The notes under the pieces are model-generated. The model ran no database searches, had not been told where the DNA came from, and worked only from the letters and a program-made list of their open reading frames with translations. A DNA stretch of 64,000 bases from Paenibacillus cellulosilyticus (lineage in GTDB: Bacteria; Bacillota; Bacilli; Paenibacillales; Paenibacillaceae). Made by a program: the position numbers and the translations under genes. Positions 59,893 to 64,000 of the stretch are shown in pieces (within the stretch, counting starts at the first letter, position 1; the number at the start of each line of letters is the position of its first letter). The stretch spans positions 92,297-156,296 of the forward strand of contig NZ_QGTQ01000014.1 of the NCBI RefSeq assembly GCF_003182255.1. Reading direction: 5' to 3'.

Positions 59893-62658
59893 ATGCACAC
59901 CACTTATGCAGCCAATACTGGCGCGGCGTTCTCGTATGACGACAAGAGTTTCATGATGAATGGCAAGAGAGTGTTTCTGAACAGTGCGGCCATTCACTAT
60001 TTCCGGATGCCGAAGGAAGAATGGCGGGAGGTTCTTGTAAAAGCAAAGCTTGCAGGCATGAACTGTATCGATACGTATTTTGCATGGAATGTGCATGAGC
60101 CAAATGAAGGCGAATGGAACTTTGAAGGCGATGCAGATTGCGGCGCATTCCTTGATTTGTGTGCCGAGCTTGGTTTGTGGGTTATCGCGCGGCCTGGTCC
60201 GTTCATCTGTGCGGAGTGGGACTTCGGGGGCTTCCCTTGGTGGCTTGGCAACAAAGAAGGCGTGAAGTTCCGGGAGTACAACGAGACGTACTTGAAGTAC
60301 GTTGATCTGTACTTCGATCGTATCGCGGAGATCATTCGTGGGCGGCAATTGTCACAAGGCGGAACCGTTATTCTCGTACAGGTAGAGAATGAGTATGGCT
60401 ACTTGACGGACGATGCATCCGCTGCTGCTTACATGAGTCATCTCAGAGATGGACTGCTCAACAGAGGAATTGATATGCCGCTAATCACATGTGTCGGCGG
60501 TGTAGACGGGGCGATAGAAGGCGCGAACTTCTGGAGCGGCGCGGATCATCATTACGAGAACCTGGTGAAGAAGCAGCCGGATACACCAAAGATCGTTACA
60601 GAGTTCTGGAGCGGGTGGTTCGAGCATTGGGGAGCGCCAGCAGCGACGCAGAAGACGCCGCAGCTGTATGAGAAGCGAATGTTTGAAGCGATTCAGACGG
60701 GCTTCACGGGAATCAGCCATTACATGTTCTTCGGCGGTACGAACTTCGCTGGCTATGGAGGCAGAACAGTCGGCAGCAGCGACATCTTTATGGTGACGTC
60801 CTATGATTATGATGCGCCACTGAGCGAGTATGGAAGAACGACGCCGAAGTATATGGCTGCCAAACGGTTCTCTTTGTTTGCGGAAGCGGTAGGTTCCTTA
60901 TTGCTTGACTCAGCAGCGTTCGATACAGCAGCAATTATTGCGCCGAAGGGCATTACGGTTCGCGGGAGAAAGAATGGGGAGCAAAGGATACTGTTCGTTG
61001 GAAGCGACAAGGAAGAGAGAGACACGGTCTATCTGACACTTGAGAGCGGCAGGACGCTGCCTGTTATGGTGAACCCAGGAGAAATTGTTCCGGTGCTGGA
61101 TGGATTCCAAGTGCAGGGCGGAGTGCGATTAACGACTAACACGGCAATCGCGTGCAATGAGATGGTTGACGGTATTCATACGGTAATCGTGTTCGCGAAG
61201 GACGGACAACGATCTTTGGTTGAATTGAATGCGGATGAAGAGATTGTGCATTCGGATGATCAGCCACTTTTGTATACGCGGAGTGGTGATGGCAAGACGA
61301 TCTCGTTTGATTTCTACCATTTCAATGAGTCACAGGATGTTCGCGTGACGATTGGTGATCAGACGCTGCGGCTGGTCGTGATGAATACGGCTGCCATGGA
61401 CCAGACATGGCGTATCGCGGAAGGCCAGTGGGTTGGCGGATGCTTTGATGTAGATATCGAAGCAGGCGAGCAGCTGGTTGCTTGTTTGAGTGAATCTGCG
61501 GTGAATGGAGAATTGCCTGCCGGGTTCAACCCAGTGGTTAGTGATGATGAGGTAGCGGGTCTCCGTACTGGTGCAGTGCATCAGAAAGCACCTGCGTTAG
61601 GAGATTGGGTGAGCAGCACGTTAGACTTGGCGTCTGTGCAGGGCGTATCGTGCGAGGTCCCACAAGACTTCTCTAGCTTCTCGCAGCCATATGGCTATTT
61701 GGTCTACTCCAGTCAGATCGAAAGCGATTCCGACCAGAAGACGACGCTCATTCTGCCGAAGCTGCAAGATACGGCGAGAGTCTACGTGAATGGAACAGAG
61801 GTCGGACTGATCCGCGAGGTAGGGTCTTCCTCGATCGAGATTTCGCTGCGTGCAGGCAGCAACAGCCTTCAGATTCTCGTGCAGAACATGGGCCGGTTGA
61901 ACTTCTCGCCTTACCTCGGCGAGCCGAAGGGCTTGTTCGACACAGGCTACCTGCAAGGCAATGTGGTGGATCTGCGCAGCGGCTGGTCGCATGGCGAAGA
62001 AACGGTTCATCTCGATCGCGTGAATAAGCTGGATGGACAAGTGACACTAACGCGTACGTTTCATCTTGATGGGCATGACCGGGCCATTATCGTTGGTGCG
62101 GTGAGCAAGCCGCTGCTCGTGAACGGTAAGGAGGTACCGTTGGAAGGCTATCAGAACTGGTTCTCGCATGAGACGGTTGATATCTCCGCATTCGTCCAAC
62201 AGGGCGAGAATGTAATTGAGATGCCATACATGAAGTCGCCGGTTAACCGCCTAGAGCTGCTGTCCTACCATTCTTCGAATGGAATCGGCGAGTGGAGCAT
62301 GGCGGGATTGGAAGATGGCGTACCTTCGGAAGCGGGATTAGAGTTGAGCGGGGCTGATAAGAAGGTGCCAACTTGGTATTGCTGTGCGTTCAAGAAGCCT
62401 GAGCTTCCTGCCCATGTTCATGCTAAGCTGAAGCTGCGTCTTACGGGCATGAGCAAAGGCTCCGTCTGGCTGAACGGCATCAACCTCGGCCGCTACTGGC
62501 AGATCGGTCCACAAGAGGACTACAAGATTCCGCTTGCATGGCTCAAAGACGTGAACGAGCTTGTACTATTCGATGAAGAAGGCAGATCGCCAGCGAAAGT
62601 GAAGCTGCTGTTCGACGAGCAGACGAGCCGTAGCTGGGTGCAACTCGGATCAATTTAG
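59893..62658 (+). CDS. Beta-galactosidase, GH35
   Basis: Probable cytoplasmic beta-galactosidase of 921 residues. The GH35 barrel (~12-335) has all classical motifs: HYFRMP, ARPGPFICAEWDFGGFP, acid/base Glu167 in VQVENEYG and nucleophile Glu237 in TEFWSGWFEHWG, plus HYMFFGGTNF. Several beta-sandwich domains follow, ending in a galactose-binding-like jelly roll (GSVWLNGINLGRYW). No signal peptide. GGAAGG lies 8 nt before the ATG at 59893; the in-frame GTG at 59884 overlaps the RBS. It would release galactose from imported galacto-oligosaccharides. The operator just upstream ties it to the LacI regulator. Confidence 0.93.
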   Translation: MHTTYAANTGAAFSYDDKSFMMNGKRVFLNSAAIHYFRMPKEEWREVLVKAKLAGMNCIDTYFAWNVHEPNEGEWNFEGDADCGAFLDLCAELGLWVIARPGPFICAEWDFGGFPWWLGNKEGVKFREYNETYLKYVDLYFDRIAEIIRGRQLSQGGTVILVQVENEYGYLTDDASAAAYMSHLRDGLLNRGIDMPLITCVGGVDGAIEGANFWSGADHHYENLVKKQPDTPKIVTEFWSGWFEHWGAPAATQKTPQLYEKRMFEAIQTGFTGISHYMFFGGTNFAGYGGRTVGSSDIFMVTSYDYDAPLSEYGRTTPKYMAAKRFSLFAEAVGSLLLDSAAFDTAAIIAPKGITVRGRKNGEQRILFVGSDKEERDTVYLTLESGRTLPVMVNPGEIVPVLDGFQVQGGVRLTTNTAIACNEMVDGIHTVIVFAKDGQRSLVELNADEEIVHSDDQPLLYTRSGDGKTISFDFYHFNESQDVRVTIGDQTLRLVVMNTAAMDQTWRIAEGQWVGGCFDVDIEAGEQLVACLSESAVNGELPAGFNPVVSDDEVAGLRTGAVHQKAPALGDWVSSTLDLASVQGVSCEVPQDFSSFSQPYGYLVYSSQIESDSDQKTTLILPKLQDTARVYVNGTEVGLIREVGSSSIEISLRAGSNSLQILVQNMGRLNFSPYLGEPKGLFDTGYLQGNVVDLRSGWSHGEETVHLDRVNKLDGQVTLTRTFHLDGHDRAIIVGAVSKPLLVNGKEVPLEGYQNWFSHETVDISAFVQQGENVIEMPYMKSPVNRLELLSYHSSNGIGEWSMAGLEDGVPSEAGLELSGADKKVPTWYCCAFKKPELPAHVHAKLKLRLTGMSKGSVWLNGINLGRYWQIGPQEDYKIPLAWLKDVNELVLFDEEGRSPAKVKLLFDEQTSRSWVQLGSI

Positions 62659-62693
62659 TAGAAAACACCACGAACTACGAGTACTATTCAAGG

Positions 62694-62730
62694 GCTAACC
62701 TTCAAGCAAAATTGGGGGTTAGCTTTTTTT
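62694..62730 (+). terminator. Terminator of the galactan locus
   Basis: GCTAACC pairs with GGTTAGC over a 16-nt loop, followed by seven T. Confidence 0.8.
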
Positions 62731-62753
62731 GTCGAGTGGAATCTCCGGTTCCG

Positions 62754-62786
62754 GTTCAAAGCATGCAGAACATGCATGCTTTGAAC
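62754..62786. repeat. Perfect palindrome in the right intergenic region
   Basis: GTTCAAAGCATGC and GCATGCTTTGAAC flank a 7-nt loop. GCAGAACATGCAT from its centre recurs about 50 bp later (~62816). The 546-bp gap 62659-63204 also has AGTTGAGTC (63007) answered by GACTCAACT (63055); no gene was seen there. Confidence 0.75.
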
Positions 62787-63204
62787 GCTGTTGGTCGGTG
62801 GTAACTAGCAATCCCTGCAGAACATGCATACATTTCACCTGAAATTCATTGAGTTGAGGGGATTCGATTCAATTTCATGTCATAACTGCAGGTCTGCACT
62901 GGCGTAGTTCAATAGGTGTCTGAAAAACGTATACGTTCTGCATTTTTCTTCTGACAGTCCTTTTTTGTGAAAAAGGGAAAGCAACAGCATAAGGGATACT
63001 AAATCTAGTTGAGTCCTTTATTATGAAAAAAAGGTCAATCGACAATTATACGATGACTCAACTTCAGGTTGAATCATCGAAAATCTCAATTACCCGGTTA
63101 TTGTTCGCTCCACACCGTTCCAATAGAATGAGTGTACATGAGGAACGTGAGATATGTTGATTGGTCATTCATATTAAGATAATACGATTTTCGGAGGTAG
63201 TCCT

Positions 63205-63894
63205 TTGCCAAGCCATGAAGAAATCTATCAGGACTCATCGAATCTATACGAGGAAATGGTCAGCCGCCAGCCTGATCTTACAGAAGTGATTAAGGAGATC
63301 AGACCCTACCAAGGACTCGATGTGCTGGATCTAGGAGCTGGATCGGGCAGACTAACAAGCATTATAGCTCCAGAAGCGAAGTCAGTCGTTTGTACAGATA
63401 TCTCCAACGCAATGTTGGAACTGCTGGATCAGAAGCTGTCTCGCGGCAATTTGTCTCCGAATTGGACCACAGTAGTGGCGGATCATCGCAGTCTTCCGAT
63501 TGCGGACGCATCAATTGATCTGGCCGTTTCAGGCTGGAGCATCTGCTATCTAACAAACACGGACAATGCCGATTGGGAGCAAAATCTAGCGTCAGTGCTC
63601 GATGAACTCACTCGTGTGGTCAAACCCAATGGGACCATCATCATCTTCGAAACGATGGGGACTGGGGCCGAAACGCCTGATCCACCTGAATTCTTGAAAC
63701 CTTACTATGAGCAGCTTGAGAACAAATATGGGTTCGAGCATCGGTGGATTAGAACGGACTACACATTCGCGAATGCAGCAGAGGCGAGGGAGAGGACGGA
63801 ATTCTTCTTTGGTCCCGAACTGGCCCAGTGGATTGAAGAGAAACGCTGGTCAATCGTCCCTGAGTGCGCAGGTATTTGGTGGAGGCACCTGTAA
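63205..63894 (+). CDS. Class I SAM-dependent methyltransferase
   Basis: Protein of 229 residues with the Methyltransf_11 fold. Motif I VLDLGAGSGRLT (~46-57) binds SAM, the acidic residue after strand 2 is CTDIS, motif II-like ADHRSLPIADASIDLAVSGWSICY, and a later strand NGTIIIFETMG. The acceptor is not predictable; small-molecule or quinone-type substrates are usual. TTG start 63205 follows GGAGG at about 7 nt. It is unrelated in function to the galactan locus and separated from it by a terminator. Confidence 0.85.
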   Translation: MPSHEEIYQDSSNLYEEMVSRQPDLTEVIKEIRPYQGLDVLDLGAGSGRLTSIIAPEAKSVVCTDISNAMLELLDQKLSRGNLSPNWTTVVADHRSLPIADASIDLAVSGWSICYLTNTDNADWEQNLASVLDELTRVVKPNGTIIIFETMGTGAETPDPPEFLKPYYEQLENKYGFEHRWIRTDYTFANAAEARERTEFFFGPELAQWIEEKRWSIVPECAGIWWRHL

Positions 63895-63961
63895 TGTTTT
63901 GGCGCTAAACATTCCTGTAGAGTCTAAGAATTGAGCTTGGACAAAAAAAGGAGCGCCTCGT

Positions 63962-64000
63962 ATGATGGGGGTTGAACGGATCAATGTCCTAATACCCATC
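63962..64000 (+). CDS. Start of an unidentified gene (cut by window edge)
   Basis: AAAAAAAGGAG lies about 11 nt before ATG 63962, and the frame MMGVERINVLIPI is open to the right edge. Only 13 codons are visible, so the product cannot be named; spacing suggests cotranscription with the methyltransferase gene. Confidence 0.45.
   Translation, partial: MMGVERINVLIPI

Overview
The window looks like a chromosomal segment of a Paenibacillus-type bacterium (Bacillota, Paenibacillaceae). The signs are T-box leaders before two aminoacyl-tRNA synthetases, CcpA-type cre sites, Fur boxes, SLH-anchored secreted enzymes, YesMN/LplABC-style sugar uptake genes without their own ATPase, bacillithiol genes (bshB2 with its yojF partner), strong AGGAGG ribosome binding sites and frequent GTG/TTG starts. 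Most of the window is accessory carbohydrate metabolism. No rRNA, tRNA, prophage, CRISPR array or complete transposase gene was seen.

Region 1 (1-13.2 kb) is a xylan/arabinoxylan module. It holds the tail of a large glycosidase, a GH43 enzyme, a huge SLH-anchored GH10 xylanase whose reading frame is broken near 2443, a YesN/YesM two-component pair, and an oligosaccharide importer (binding lipoprotein plus two permeases). Region 2 (13.2-26.9 kb) is mixed: T-box-controlled argS; a Fur-box-flanked siderophore module (AraC regulator with fused binding domain, binding lipoprotein, esterase); a nuclease-like winged-helix gene; yojF-bshB2; T-box-controlled glnS; an XRE-type regulator divergent from a DHA2 efflux pump; and a CYTH phosphatase. 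Region 3 (27-37.3 kb) holds a secreted GH5 enzyme with a ricin-type lectin domain, an SGNH esterase, a divergent SDR/TetR pair, a VanR-VanS-VanY set without vanHAX, and a chemoreceptor.

Region 4 (37.7-62.7 kb) is a 25-kb polysaccharide utilisation locus. A LacI regulator precedes a GH35 beta-galactosidase, a membrane-anchored GH30, a binding lipoprotein with an added Ig-like domain, a 964-residue membrane-tethered binding protein, two permeases, an NHL-propeller protein with a C-terminal membrane anchor, a Yip1 membrane protein, a DUF5696-like protein, a second permease pair, a cytoplasmic GH30 and a second GH35. GH30 plus two GH35 enzymes suggest a beta-galactan or arabinogalactan substrate (inference). 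The same TGAAACCCAT-type operator lies before lacI, both GH35 genes and the GH30 gene, so the regulator probably controls the whole locus and itself.

The most novel structures are: (a) four copies of a ~184-bp nested palindromic intergenic element whose CTAACGGTTGC-type arms keep almost exactly the same 50/74/50-bp spacing although the sequence between them has diverged; (b) the multi-component membrane assembly around the second importer (tethered binding protein, NHL protein, Yip1, DUF5696 protein and duplicated permeases); (c) a MITE and a shortened relative, each directly upstream of a ribosome binding site; and (d) 68/69-bp hairpin repeats inside the operon. The right edge carries a methyltransferase and the first codons of another gene.
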